This document shows, one piece after another, positions 39,127 to 47,900 of a DNA stretch of 58,966 bases; the first letter of the stretch is position 1; every line of letters begins with the position of its first letter. The DNA comes from Pseudomonadota bacterium. GTDB taxonomy: Bacteria; Pseudomonadota; Alphaproteobacteria; Rhizobiales; Hyphomicrobiaceae. The stretch covers positions 1-58,966 of the forward strand of contig JAFECH010000365.1 of the NCBI GenBank assembly GCA_018242255.1, read 5' to 3'. The notes beneath the pieces were generated by a model. The model did not search any database and was not told the DNA's origin. It was given only the letters and a program-made list of their open reading frames with translations. A program made the position numbers and the translations under genes.

Positions 39127-39435
39127 ATGAGACCCCTCGCCATCGCCAGTGCCGCCGCGGCCATGCTGGCTCTGTCGGTCGGTGCGGCCGGCGCGGAACC
39201 CCGTTCAGGCTCGGGGCCGCGTGGTCCGGCCGGAGACGTTCCGGTCGCCCCCGTCGATCGCTTGGGCCCGACTTTGCCGCCCGATACGATGCTCGGACCG
39301 GACTCCGGCTGGAACAGCAGCCACAGCGGTGGCGCAGCAGGCCCCAATTATAATCTGGTTCAGCCGCTGTTTGGGCCCCCGTTGCCGACGCTGCCGAAGC
39401 CGCGCCGCAAGCCTCGCATTATTCTTGGCCAATAA
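39127..39435 (+). CDS. Small secreted Gly/Pro-rich protein
   Basis: The ATG at 39127 directly precedes a signal peptide (MRPLAIASAAAAMLALSVGA, cleaved near AGAEP). The 102-residue product is then rich in Gly, Pro and Ser (SGSGPRGPAGDVP), with a conserved-looking end LPTLPKPRRKPRII. It appears disordered and basic at its C-terminus. I do not recognise the family. Confidence 0.65.
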   Translation: MRPLAIASAAAAMLALSVGAAGAEPRSGSGPRGPAGDVPVAPVDRLGPTLPPDTMLGPDSGWNSSHSGGAAGPNYNLVQPLFGPPLPTLPKPRRKPRIILGQ

Positions 39436-39459
39436 CGGGCCCAGTAGCGGGCCGCGTAC

Positions 39460-40293
39460 TCACCAACCGCCGAACCGCAGACGGCCGCGCATATTCTCGT
39501 CACGGCTCTTGCCGCCGCGTACGCCGCCGTACCAAGCCGCAGCCAAACCGATCAGCAACCCGATGCCGGTCAGCAACCCGGAAAGCTCGGTGGCTTTCTT
39601 CGCGTTGTCGAGCGCGGCGACAGCATCCGCATAGGCTGCGTTTACGCGCGTCTCGGCTTCGCTCAACGGAATCCCTGCTTTCGCCGCGACGATATTGGCC
39701 GCAAACGTTTTATCTTTCGGCGCCAGTCCGCTGTTGCCGAAAGATTTCAGAAAAATACCTTCTAGGGTGTGCGTCTCTTCAACCGTGAACAGCGGCACTG
39801 CCGTTACGGGCTTGCCCTCAGGTGGCGCCGCAAGCGTCGAAACGATGGCCGCGAGCGGGCTAGACGACGTCTGATTGGAAAATTTTGCAACCGCCGAAGT
39901 CGCGTGTAAAGCAAGACCGCTGGCGCCGACTGCAATCAATCCGGCGAACAAGACACAAACCGCCCAGGCGACGAACCCTTGCACGCCATCACGAAATTCC
40001 ACTTCATCTGCAGGCACTTCAACAACGCGCGGACGAACGCGGGCGGCAACAAAACCGGCAATCAGGAAGGATCCTATCGTCGTGATCAAGCTCCAAGCTG
40101 CCGCCACGCTTGCCGCCAATCCCGTATAAGACTGACCCGGCCAGGGCGACAGCAGCGATAAGCCCGCAGCGATTCCAAGCGAGATCATCACCAGAGAGAA
40201 CGCCGAACCTGCCGCTGCACCGGCGAGAATACCGCGCCAACTCAGGAAGGACTCAGCAGGGCTCACCGTCTCGATTTCAATGACATCGGCCAT
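39460..40293 (-). CDS. Membrane protein with two N-terminal helices and C-terminal anchor
   Basis: The start is the ATG at 40293, with AAGGAG 9 bases upstream; the ATG at 40314 overlaps the stop of the microprotein and has no site. The 277-residue product has hydrophobic helices at about 22-48 (GILAGAAAGSAFSLVMISLG), 60-85, 103-128 and 242-262. The segment between the third and last helices is periplasmic, with conserved-looking ETRVNAAYADAVAALDNAKKATE. I do not recognise the family. It is probably co-transcribed with the upstream microprotein gene. Confidence 0.78.
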   Translation of the reverse strand: MADVIEIETVSPAESFLSWRGILAGAAAGSAFSLVMISLGIAAGLSLLSPWPGQSYTGLAASVAAAWSLITTIGSFLIAGFVAARVRPRVVEVPADEVEFRDGVQGFVAWAVCVLFAGLIAVGASGLALHATSAVAKFSNQTSSSPLAAIVSTLAAPPEGKPVTAVPLFTVEETHTLEGIFLKSFGNSGLAPKDKTFAANIVAAKAGIPLSEAETRVNAAYADAVAALDNAKKATELSGLLTGIGLLIGLAAAWYGGVRGGKSRDENMRGRLRFGGW

Positions 40294-40310
40294 CTGTACA
40301 TCTCCTTCGA

Positions 40311-40385
40311 TCATCTAAAACCCAGAAGGCTCAGAAGAAACGAGATGACCACGATTAATCCGATCAGATAGATAATCCCGTGCAC
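40311..40385 (-). CDS. 24-residue single-helix membrane microprotein
   Basis: This ORF is too short for routine ORF calling. A GTG start at 40385 has GAGGAG 9 bases upstream. The product is MHGIIYLIGLIVVI followed by SFLLSLLGFR: one continuous hydrophobic helix with a final Arg. Similar tiny one-helix proteins starting IIYLIGLIVVV are, from memory, widespread in Alphaproteobacteria. The stop overlaps the first possible ATG of the downstream membrane protein, so the two are probably translated together. Confidence 0.6.
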   Translation of the reverse strand: MHGIIYLIGLIVVISFLLSLLGFR

Positions 40386-40497
40386 TGCACACGTCTCCTC
40401 GCCAAGATTCGAGGTCTCAACAGTGCTCGCAGTGTGATTGTTCCAGAAGAAATATCGAAACGCGCGTCAGTAGAGATGCGGATGCCGACCTCTCCCC

Positions 40498-41292
40498 TCA
40501 CGGTCCGGGAAAAATGGCCGAGCTTCGGCCCGTGATCCAATAAGCGATGAGCCCGATCCATTCCTTGACGGCGAGATCGGTGCGCTGCAATCCCGCAGCG
40601 AAGCTATCGAACGGGCGGAAGGCGTCGCCCCAATCGCGCGTGCGGAAATCCACCGGATACGGCACGACATCGAATCCGACCTTGCGAAACACGCCGATCG
40701 AGCGTGGCATGTGATAGGCCGATGTCACAAGTAACCAGCGATCCTGCTGTTCCGGCTTCAGCAGCGCCTTCGTGAAGACTGCATTCTGATAGGTGTTGCG
40801 CGAGTCATTTTCTATGACGATGCGCTCCGGGGAAATTCCTGCGTCGACGAAGAATTGCTTCACCGCATCCGCGATGCCGTTATCGCCGAATAGCGATCCG
40901 CTACCGCCGGTAAACACGACCTTAGCCTCCGGCAGCTGACGAGCAAGCCGAAGCGTCTCGGTCAAACGCTCCGCCGCCTCATTGAGCGCCAAGCCGCCGC
41001 GCGCCCGCGTGATTGAAATATCCTCGAAACCACCAAGCAGAATAATGCCGCTGATCTTCTCTTGCGGCACAGCCGGAACGCGCGTCGCAAAGCGCTGCTC
41101 GAGAGGCAAAACCAGAATGTTGCCGCCCGGCAGATAGCCAAACAGCACGATACCCGCGAGACCGGCATAGAGCAGCCGCCGCCCCCACTTCAGACACCAG
41201 CCGAGCAGCAGCGTGCCGCCGAGCAGCGCGAAGAAAATTATGTTCGACGGCTGAATGCAGAAAAATACGATTTTCGACGCGACGAAAAACAT
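40498..41292 (-). CDS. YdcF/DUF218-family membrane protein
   Basis: A 264-residue protein with two N-terminal helices (about 14-33 and 38-55) and a DUF218 domain from about residue 80. The domain shows IILLGGFED, FTGGSGS, IENDSRNTYQNA and VTSAYHMPRS, which are the hallmark segments. The family includes YdcF and the ElyC/SanA envelope proteins that act in peptidoglycan or lipid-carrier homeostasis. It lies 35 bases after purA in the same direction. Confidence 0.92.
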   Translation of the reverse strand: MFFVASKIVFFCIQPSNIIFFALLGGTLLLGWCLKWGRRLLYAGLAGIVLFGYLPGGNILVLPLEQRFATRVPAVPQEKISGIILLGGFEDISITRARGGLALNEAAERLTETLRLARQLPEAKVVFTGGSGSLFGDNGIADAVKQFFVDAGISPERIVIENDSRNTYQNAVFTKALLKPEQQDRWLLVTSAYHMPRSIGVFRKVGFDVVPYPVDFRTRDWGDAFRPFDSFAAGLQRTDLAVKEWIGLIAYWITGRSSAIFPGP

Positions 41293-41327
41293 CTGCTTCG
41301 CTTCCCCTCGCGCCGAGACCCGTCAGG

Positions 41328-42617
41328 TCAGATAAACGGGTCCTTCATCAGGATCGTGTCGTCTCGCTCCGGGCTCGTCGACAACAGCGTGACCGGACAC
41401 TCAATCAGCTCTTCGACACGGCGGACGTACTTCACCGCCTGCGCCGGCAGATCGGCCCAGCGCCGCGCACCGTAAGTCGATTCCGACCAACCCTCGAAAT
41501 CTTCATAGATGGGCTCGATCTCCGCCTGCGCCGTCGCGCTCGCCGGCAGCCTGTCGAGACGCTCTCCACGAAGCTTGTATCCGACGCAAATGCGGATCGT
41601 GTCGAAACCGTCGAGTACGTCGAGCTTCGTCAGCGCGATGCCGTCGATGCCGGAAACCTTCGCCACCTGACGAACGAGCACGCTGTCGAACCAGCCGCAG
41701 CGGCGCTTGCGCCCCGTCACCGTGCCGAACTCGCGGCCGCGCTCGCCGATCTTCTCGCCGATCGCATCGGTCAACTCCGACGGAAACGGCCCTGACCCGA
41801 CGCGCGTCGTATAGGCCTTTGCGATCCCGAGTACATAACCGACATGGCGCGGACCGATGCCGGACCCGGTCGCGGCCTGCGCTGCAACGGTGTTCGACGA
41901 CGTAACGAACGGGTACGTTCCATGATCGACGTCGAGCAGCGCGCCTTGCGCGCCCTCGAACAAGATGCGCTTTCCCTGACGCCAGGCGTCGTCAAGAAAT
42001 TCCCAGGTCACGTCGGCGTAGGGCAGAACTTTCGGCGCAATCGAGACGAGGTCGTCGATCAACTTCGCCTTCGAAATCTCTTCCTGACCGAGACCGCGCC
42101 GCAACGCGTTGTGATGCGCGAGCAATCGATCGACCTTTGGTCCAAGCGTCTCAGGCGTCGCCAGATCTTGGAAACGGATGGCGCGGCGGCCGACCTTGTC
42201 TTCATACGCAGGGCCGATGCCGCGCCCTGTCGTGCCGATCTTCTCCGTTCCGGCAGCGGCCTCGCGCACGACGTCGAGTTCGCGATGCAGAGGCAGGATC
42301 AGCGCCGCGTTTTCAGCGATGCGCAGATTATCGGGCGTGATTGAAATTCCCTGCTCCCTAAGCCGCTCGATCTCGCTGACGAGCGCCCACGGATCGATCA
42401 CGACGCCGTTGCCGATCACCGACATCTTGTCCTGACGTACAACGCCCGAGGGCAACAGCGACAGCTTGAACGTCTTGTCACCGATAACAAGCGTATGCCC
42501 GGCGTTATGCCCGCCTTGAAAACGCACGACGACGTCGGCGCGCTCCGAGAGCCAGTCCACGATCTTGCCTTTGCCCTCGTCGCCCCACTGGGCTCCGATC
42601 ACGACGACATTCGCCAT
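41328..42617 (-). CDS. purA: Adenylosuccinate synthetase PurA
   Basis: 429 residues, the normal length. It begins with the GTP-binding loop [11 protein letters not shown], followed by [24 protein letters not shown] and TKLDVLDG, the GTP base-recognition motif. It makes adenylosuccinate from IMP and aspartate with GTP, the first committed step to AMP. It is followed by the YdcF-like gene and preceded on the same strand by the MuiA-like gene. Confidence 0.98.
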   Translation of the reverse strand: MANVVVIGAQWGDEGKGKIVDWLSERADVVVRFQGGHNAGHTLVIGDKTFKLSLLPSGVVRQDKMSVIGNGVVIDPWALVSEIERLREQGISITPDNLRIAENAALILPLHRELDVVREAAAGTEKIGTTGRGIGPAYEDKVGRRAIRFQDLATPETLGPKVDRLLAHHNALRRGLGQEEISKAKLIDDLVSIAPKVLPYADVTWEFLDDAWRQGKRILFEGAQGALLDVDHGTYPFVTSSNTVAAQAATGSGIGPRHVGYVLGIAKAYTTRVGSGPFPSELTDAIGEKIGERGREFGTVTGRKRRCGWFDSVLVRQVAKVSGIDGIALTKLDVLDGFDTIRICVGYKLRGERLDRLPASATAQAEIEPIYEDFEGWSESTYGARRWADLPAQAVKYVRRVEELIECPVTLLSTSPERDDTILMKDPFI

Positions 42618-42718
42618 AAGTCTTAAACCTTCTCCGCCTTCTCATGATTTGGCCCCGGCTTGAGCCAGGGCCATGCGGCACACCCGCTTGTTAAAACCCA
42701 GGACTTGAAGCGCCAGCC

Positions 42719-44413
42719 TCAAGGCCCGTAAACGATTGACTTCGACGCAGGCCACGAAACACGATAGCCGTACTCAAGGATTTTCTCCTCGTCCGGCTCC
42801 AGCTTCGCCTGGAAGGCGATGACGCCGCGCTTGTCATCGACGTTCGTCGTCGTCGGCGATGACTTACCCATCATCTCGACCTTGATGTCGTCGTTCTGCG
42901 AGACCGGAATACGATCGAGAATCGTTACGTCGATCGGCCGCTCATGCATGTTCTTGACGTTGACCTGGAAATTCCGGCTATCGACATGTGACGTCGAAAT
43001 CAGGCCGGTCTCGCCGCGCTTATCTTCCAGCACCGCATGCTTGACTTTCACCTGATCGTCAACGCCGAAACCGATATCGTGCTCCTCTCCGGGGCGCAAA
43101 AGTGGTAAATTTCCGGTCCCCACGAACGTCCCGTCGCGGAAAAGATAGACAGTGCCCGGCAACATCGGGCTTCCCTTGGCAACTTTGATCTTGGCGTAAA
43201 GGTAGGCGTTGGTGTCAACCTTGGGCACCGAACGGCAGCCGAGAGTGGGCTCGCTGCTTTCGGACGCGATCAGAACGCGCTTAGGCTGGCCGTTTGCCTC
43301 AACTGTCACCCGGCCCGGAACCCCGAACGACGCATCGAATGGCGCACTCTTGAGCTGCGCAACGGCTTCCTGTGCGACAATGGGTTCTGCCATGTCTTCT
43401 GCAGCGCCAGCAGCCCCGTCGAATTCAGCATTCATCTTGCGCCGCGCCATCATCGTCGGCGCAGGCATCGGCGGAGGTGCCGCCACCGCAACAGGCTTCG
43501 GCTCCGGCTCGAAATCGACGAACTGCGTTTCGATGTCCGGCGCCGCCGAACCATCCGACGGCCGGGCCGTCGACAACTCCATCGAAACGCCGTTCCAATC
43601 CTCACCCGTCATCTGAGAGATGGCGGCCCGACGATCGATCGCAAGTTTCGGTGGCTCGGTTTTGGTGCCTGTCGAAAGGCGCGCATCGTAAAGTGGCGCC
43701 CAATGGGCATCCGGCACCTGATAGTGAATGCTCAAATCAACGTCGAGCGGGCTCTGCGCGATCACATGGATGCGCACTTCCGTCTGCCGAGTACGCGCAG
43801 GAGCAAGCGACGACATCTGCGCCTTGGCATCAGCAATCTGACGGTCGATGTCGCGGGTCTTCTGCTCGGCGTCGAGCGCGAGCTTGCTGGCATCGGTCGT
43901 ACCCTGCGCGATAAGCGCTAGAACTTTTGGCCAATCGTCGAGCGACGTTGCCGGTTGACCTTGCGGCGCTGGTCGCGTCGGCAGTTGCGCCAGATTGGCG
44001 ATCAGCTTCTGCTGCGTTTTCGCCGCCAGCGCCTGCGCGTCGATCGTTTTCCGCTGATCCTTGAGGGTCTGTATTTTGTCTTCGAGAATTTTACGCTGCG
44101 CGTCTGCCGCTTCGCTCTCGGCACGCTGCAGCATTTTCTGCGCGGTATCGACCGAACCGATATCGAGTTTGCCGGACGCCCGCCCTTCGACGCGGATCGA
44201 GCCGGGGATAGCGCTCGCAGGCAGGTCGCCAAGGACGATCGTATGCTCGCCTTTGTCGAGATGCGCCTTCGCAAGCCGCGTGACTTCTGCCCCAGATAGA
44301 AACACTGTCACGGCATCGACCGTCGATGTGGCCGGAACCTGAGCCGCAAATGCCGGCGCGGACAAGGCGGAGAACCAGACAGCCGCCCAAACAGCCGCTA
44401 AGACAAAGCGCAT
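42719..44413 (-). CDS. MuiA-family protein (DUF4139)
   Basis: A 564-residue exported protein with a signal peptide (about 1-23, ending APAFAAQ). The N-terminal part (DUF4140-like) has TVDAVTVFLSGAEVTRL. A coiled-coil middle (about 90-205, with KTQQKLIANL and ARTRQTEVRI) follows, and then the DUF4139 beta-rich domain with LSTARPSDGSAAPDIE and LPLLRPGEEHDIGFG. The family is named for the mucoidy inhibitor MuiA; its molecular function is not settled. It is likely in the outer envelope. It lies between serC and purA on the same strand. Confidence 0.9.
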   Translation of the reverse strand: MRFVLAAVWAAVWFSALSAPAFAAQVPATSTVDAVTVFLSGAEVTRLAKAHLDKGEHTIVLGDLPASAIPGSIRVEGRASGKLDIGSVDTAQKMLQRAESEAADAQRKILEDKIQTLKDQRKTIDAQALAAKTQQKLIANLAQLPTRPAPQGQPATSLDDWPKVLALIAQGTTDASKLALDAEQKTRDIDRQIADAKAQMSSLAPARTRQTEVRIHVIAQSPLDVDLSIHYQVPDAHWAPLYDARLSTGTKTEPPKLAIDRRAAISQMTGEDWNGVSMELSTARPSDGSAAPDIETQFVDFEPEPKPVAVAAPPPMPAPTMMARRKMNAEFDGAAGAAEDMAEPIVAQEAVAQLKSAPFDASFGVPGRVTVEANGQPKRVLIASESSEPTLGCRSVPKVDTNAYLYAKIKVAKGSPMLPGTVYLFRDGTFVGTGNLPLLRPGEEHDIGFGVDDQVKVKHAVLEDKRGETGLISTSHVDSRNFQVNVKNMHERPIDVTILDRIPVSQNDDIKVEMMGKSSPTTTNVDDKRGVIAFQAKLEPDEEKILEYGYRVSWPASKSIVYGP

Positions 44414-44560
44414 CGCGTTGAGACCTCTCGTTGATCGTTTGTGACACGTGGGGAAGCCCGCACTATAGCCCAGGCGAGCCCTGCCGATTATGACCGATGG
44501 TATGCGCGAGAAAAAGGCATTGACACGGCCGGTTTTAACCAGTTTCCGAGCCGGATCGGA

Positions 44561-45736
44561 TCATTTTCGAGCCAGGATCACGGCGCGGGCCTCCTCATAC
44601 GCCCAATCGAGCCAAGGCAGAAGCGCGGCGATGTCTCCGGTCTCGACCGTTGCTCCACACCAGATCCTCAAGCCCGCAGGCATTCCGCGATAGGCAGCGA
44701 CGTCGAACGCCGCGCCTTCGGCTTCGAGCAACGCTACCATCGTGCGCATGACGTCGGCGCGGACGCTTTCCGAAGCAGTCTCAAGCTGCGGCTCGACAAA
44801 GCGCATCGCAACCGACGTGTGCGACCGCGTCCTCGGATCGACTGCCAGAGGCGCGATCCAGTCCGTCCGCTCGATCCAATCGTAAAGGACTGCGGCGTTG
44901 GCCTGCGCGCGCGCGATGGTCGCTTCCATTCCACCGATCTCTATGGCCCACGCGAGCGCGTCGAGATAATCCTCAACGCAAAGCATGGAAGGCGTATTGA
45001 GCGTCACACCTTCGAATACGTCGTGCAGAATGCCATCCGCATTCCAAAGCCGGAAGAGCTTCGGCACTGGCCAAGGCGGTCGATGTGTTTCGAGTCGTTG
45101 AAGCGCACGCGGCGACAGGATGAGCATGCCATGCGCGCCCTCACCGCCGAGCACCTTCTGCCAGGAATACGTCAGCACATCGATCTTGCCGAAGTCGATC
45201 TCCTCCGCGAGCAGCGCCGACGTCGCATCGCACATGACGAGCCCGTCGCGATCCGATGCGATCCAGTCGGCATCCGGCACACGCACGCCCGTCGTCGTAC
45301 CGTTCCAGGTGAAAAGCACGTCGCGCGAAACATCGACCTGACCGAGATCAGGTAGGTGCCCCGGCTCGGCCTCGAACGTTCTGAGATCGGCAAGCTTCAA
45401 TTCTGTCGTCGCATCACGCAGCCAATTGCGGCCGAACACGTCCCAGGCAAGAACATCGACGCCGCGTTGCCCGAGCAAATTCCACATCGCCATTTCGAAC
45501 GCACCGGTGTCCGACCCCGGAACGATCGCCACTTCATAACCGGGCGGCAATTGCAGAAGCTCGTGCGTTCGCGTGATGGCAAGCTTCAATCGCTCGCGGC
45601 CATCGGCGGAACGATGCGAACGCCCGACCAACGCATTGCTGAGCGCATCCGGCCGCCACCCTGGCCGCTTGGCGCAGGGGCCGGACGAAAAGAACGGCCT
45701 TTCGGGCTTGGTTTTAGGCTTTAGAGGCTTGAGCAT
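44561..45736 (-). CDS. serC: Phosphoserine aminotransferase SerC
   Basis: A 391-residue PLP enzyme of the alphaproteobacterial SerC type, which transaminates 3-phosphohydroxypyruvate to phosphoserine with glutamate. It begins with FSSGPCAKRPGW. The PLP lysine is Lys194 in YSWQKVLGGEGAHG; WNGTTTGVR and CDATSALL supply other PLP contacts. In many Hyphomicrobiales serA follows serC; here the MuiA gene follows instead and no serA is seen in the window. In some methylotrophs related enzymes act in the serine cycle. Confidence 0.96.
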   Translation of the reverse strand: MLKPLKPKTKPERPFFSSGPCAKRPGWRPDALSNALVGRSHRSADGRERLKLAITRTHELLQLPPGYEVAIVPGSDTGAFEMAMWNLLGQRGVDVLAWDVFGRNWLRDATTELKLADLRTFEAEPGHLPDLGQVDVSRDVLFTWNGTTTGVRVPDADWIASDRDGLVMCDATSALLAEEIDFGKIDVLTYSWQKVLGGEGAHGMLILSPRALQRLETHRPPWPVPKLFRLWNADGILHDVFEGVTLNTPSMLCVEDYLDALAWAIEIGGMEATIARAQANAAVLYDWIERTDWIAPLAVDPRTRSHTSVAMRFVEPQLETASESVRADVMRTMVALLEAEGAAFDVAAYRGMPAGLRIWCGATVETGDIAALLPWLDWAYEEARAVILARK

Positions 45737-45765
45737 GGGCGCCTCTTAGCACGCCCACGGCACAA

Positions 45766-45795
45766 AGAAAAAGGCGGCCGCGAACGGCCGCCTTT
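45766..45795 (-). terminator. Rho-independent terminator after outer-membrane protein gene
   Basis: AAAGGCGGCCG (45770-45780) and CGGCCGCCTTT (45785-45795) form a perfect 11-bp stem with a 4-base loop; the minus-strand RNA ends in a U tract. It ends the transcript of the barrel gene at 45828. Confidence 0.88.
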
Positions 45796-45827
45796 CGGCA
45801 CCAAAGCAACACAAGGGTGCACGCTTT

Positions 45828-46700
45828 CTAATCGAACTTGATGCGGATGCCGGAGCGGAACTGCTGCACGACGGAATCCTTGAAGGTCAGGCGATTATTG
45901 CCGGAAATCGAATCACCATCGATTGAGATGCCCCCACTCTCCCAAAGCATCTGCCAGCCGTTGTCCCAAACGATCGAGTCCGTAAGATCGGTCGCCACGC
46001 CGGCTTGGACAGCTGCGGCAAAATTAATTTGGTTTTTGGAGTCAGACCCGCTTTGCTGTTTAGACGAAATGGTTGTTCCACCATTACAGATCAGGCCCGG
46101 AAAATTCGTTGGATCATTACATGTGGCTGATTCTGAGTAGTTGCGCTCCAAACGTCGCCACGAGATTCCAACTCCGCCTCCCAAGTAAGGCGTAAACCGT
46201 GTGCCCGTCGGAATATCGTAAAGAAGATTGAAGAGCGCCGTAGTCCGGGAAAGCTTCACAGTATCATTACGGAATACTCCGTACTCCTGACCAGCGTTCG
46301 CTGTGCCAGGCTCGCCCAACGTCGTGTACTTCATCGTTCCATCGATCAGATTGGTATTCGGCGTATAATCGATGGCAACTTCCCAGCGCAGTGACGGGGT
46401 AATATAGCGGCCGAACATCAATCCAAAAGTTGGCGACATCGCAATGTCGCTGCTGTCCTTAACCGGCATGTTCGGATCTGAATCTGTGATCGTCGCATTC
46501 GTCGACAGATTGCCACCCAGCGACAGCCCGATATACCAATCACTGTCCGCATCATATGTCGGGACCGGCGCGGGAGCGGGCACCGGGATCGGCACGCCGC
46601 CGCCCATGTCCTTGACGCCTCCCCAGTCGGCAGCCATCGCTGGCGCCACACCGGAAGCCATCACAAATATCGTCGCAATCCACACAATGGTAGATTTCAT
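45828..46700 (-). CDS. Outer-membrane beta-barrel protein, first of a pair
   Basis: 290 residues with a signal peptide ending VAPAMAADW. A short Pro/Gly linker (about 33-48, VPIPVPAPAPVP) precedes alternating strands such as WYIGLSLGGNLS, FGLMFGRYI, TPYLGGGVGISWRRL and FRSGIRIKFD. This is the pattern of Omp25/OmpA-like 8-stranded barrels in Hyphomicrobiales. Two Cys in ATCNDPTNFPGLICNGG could form a disulfide loop. It probably has a structural or porin-like envelope role. Confidence 0.85.
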   Translation of the reverse strand: MKSTIVWIATIFVMASGVAPAMAADWGGVKDMGGGVPIPVPAPAPVPTYDADSDWYIGLSLGGNLSTNATITDSDPNMPVKDSSDIAMSPTFGLMFGRYITPSLRWEVAIDYTPNTNLIDGTMKYTTLGEPGTANAGQEYGVFRNDTVKLSRTTALFNLLYDIPTGTRFTPYLGGGVGISWRRLERNYSESATCNDPTNFPGLICNGGTTISSKQQSGSDSKNQINFAAAVQAGVATDLTDSIVWDNGWQMLWESGGISIDGDSISGNNRLTFKDSVVQQFRSGIRIKFD

Positions 46701-46974
46701 TGCCCCACCCTTTGAAGTCGGCGCTCAACACAAAACGCACGCCACTTGTGACTCTGCTCAACGCTACGCTTGCGCTAACAAAGCCAAGGGAGGGAAAAAC
46801 GGGTTTCGGACGGTGTCCTGTGCGCTTCCCCCTGTAAGGGAAGCGCACGACGCAGAACGAGGACACTCGTACGCGAAACACCGCAGTACAAACCGCACCT
46901 GTTGGCATTCCAAGCAGACGCAAACCCCCGCGCCTGCCTACTCGTTACTTAGCGGACAAAACGCGTCCGCCCCC

Positions 46975-47766
46975 CTAATTCAGGTCGTAACGCACACCGA
47001 TACGAAACTGGTGCGCAGTGATGTCTTTGAGCTTCTCGGCAGCCGTCGTGCCGTCGGCATCGAATGCAACCGTCTGGGCGCCGCCGAGATAGAGAAAGCG
47101 GTAGCCGAAATCGAGATAGACAGCGTGCCCGGTATTGACCTCGACCGGATCGGCGTCTTTCGTGCTGCCCGACACGTACATCGTACGGCCGCCCCACAGG
47201 CGCCACGAGATGCCGGCCATGGCTGCAGCCGCAAAATTATCGGTCGATCGTCCGCCGTATGATGTTGTGCCGGTCGTGGTGGTGACCGTTCCCGAATTCG
47301 TTTCGTTATGCGCCCAGCCGATGCCCCCGCCGATATAGGGAACGAAACGTCCACCGCGATTGAATTCGTAGTAGAGATTCGCGAGCACGACCGTGCTGTT
47401 GAAATCGACTTGCGAGGAACCGAAATCGAAATCGGTCTCGTTCTTGGCGTCGAACATATGATCGACGGTGATGTCGCCGCGGAAGCCCCAGGCGTAATAC
47501 TGTCCGATACCGCCGCCAACCGTCCACGCGCCGTCCGACTTCGTGTAATGCGAGTCGAAATCGCTGAAGGACATGCCCGGCGTCGGATACCACGTGTACC
47601 CGCCATCGGCGCGCAAGTACCATTTCCACGTGAACTGCTGAGGCATCGGCGCCATCGTCGGCGCGGTATTGAGGTCCGGCGTCCCGAGATCGGCCGCAGG
47701 CGCACTAATGGCACCGCCGAATAGAAGCGCAGCGCTGAGAAACGGTACTGTGCGCGCAAAAGCCAT
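46975..47766 (-). CDS. Outer-membrane beta-barrel protein, second of a pair
   Basis: 263 residues with a signal peptide ending GAISAPAADLG. Strand-like segments include WYLRADGGYTWY, GGIGQYYAWGFRGDITVDHM, FVPYIGGGIGWAHNE, AVYLDFGYRFLYLGG and the final FRIGVRYDLN. The topology is that of the Omp25/OmpA-like small barrel family. Its 274-base spacing from the first barrel gene, with no shared short gap, suggests a separate promoter. Confidence 0.88.
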   Translation of the reverse strand: MAFARTVPFLSAALLFGGAISAPAADLGTPDLNTAPTMAPMPQQFTWKWYLRADGGYTWYPTPGMSFSDFDSHYTKSDGAWTVGGGIGQYYAWGFRGDITVDHMFDAKNETDFDFGSSQVDFNSTVVLANLYYEFNRGGRFVPYIGGGIGWAHNETNSGTVTTTTGTTSYGGRSTDNFAAAAMAGISWRLWGGRTMYVSGSTKDADPVEVNTGHAVYLDFGYRFLYLGGAQTVAFDADGTTAAEKLKDITAHQFRIGVRYDLN

Positions 47767-47900
47767 GCGGGTTCCCTAGGAACCGGTCCGCGCGATTCGC
47801 CGAACCGGATTTGAAATCGAACCCGAATATTGCCGAGAGTGTTTAAGGAGGACTTAATCGCCGTCGGATTGTGGCACGCCAAGCTGCCGCGGCGACGGTC

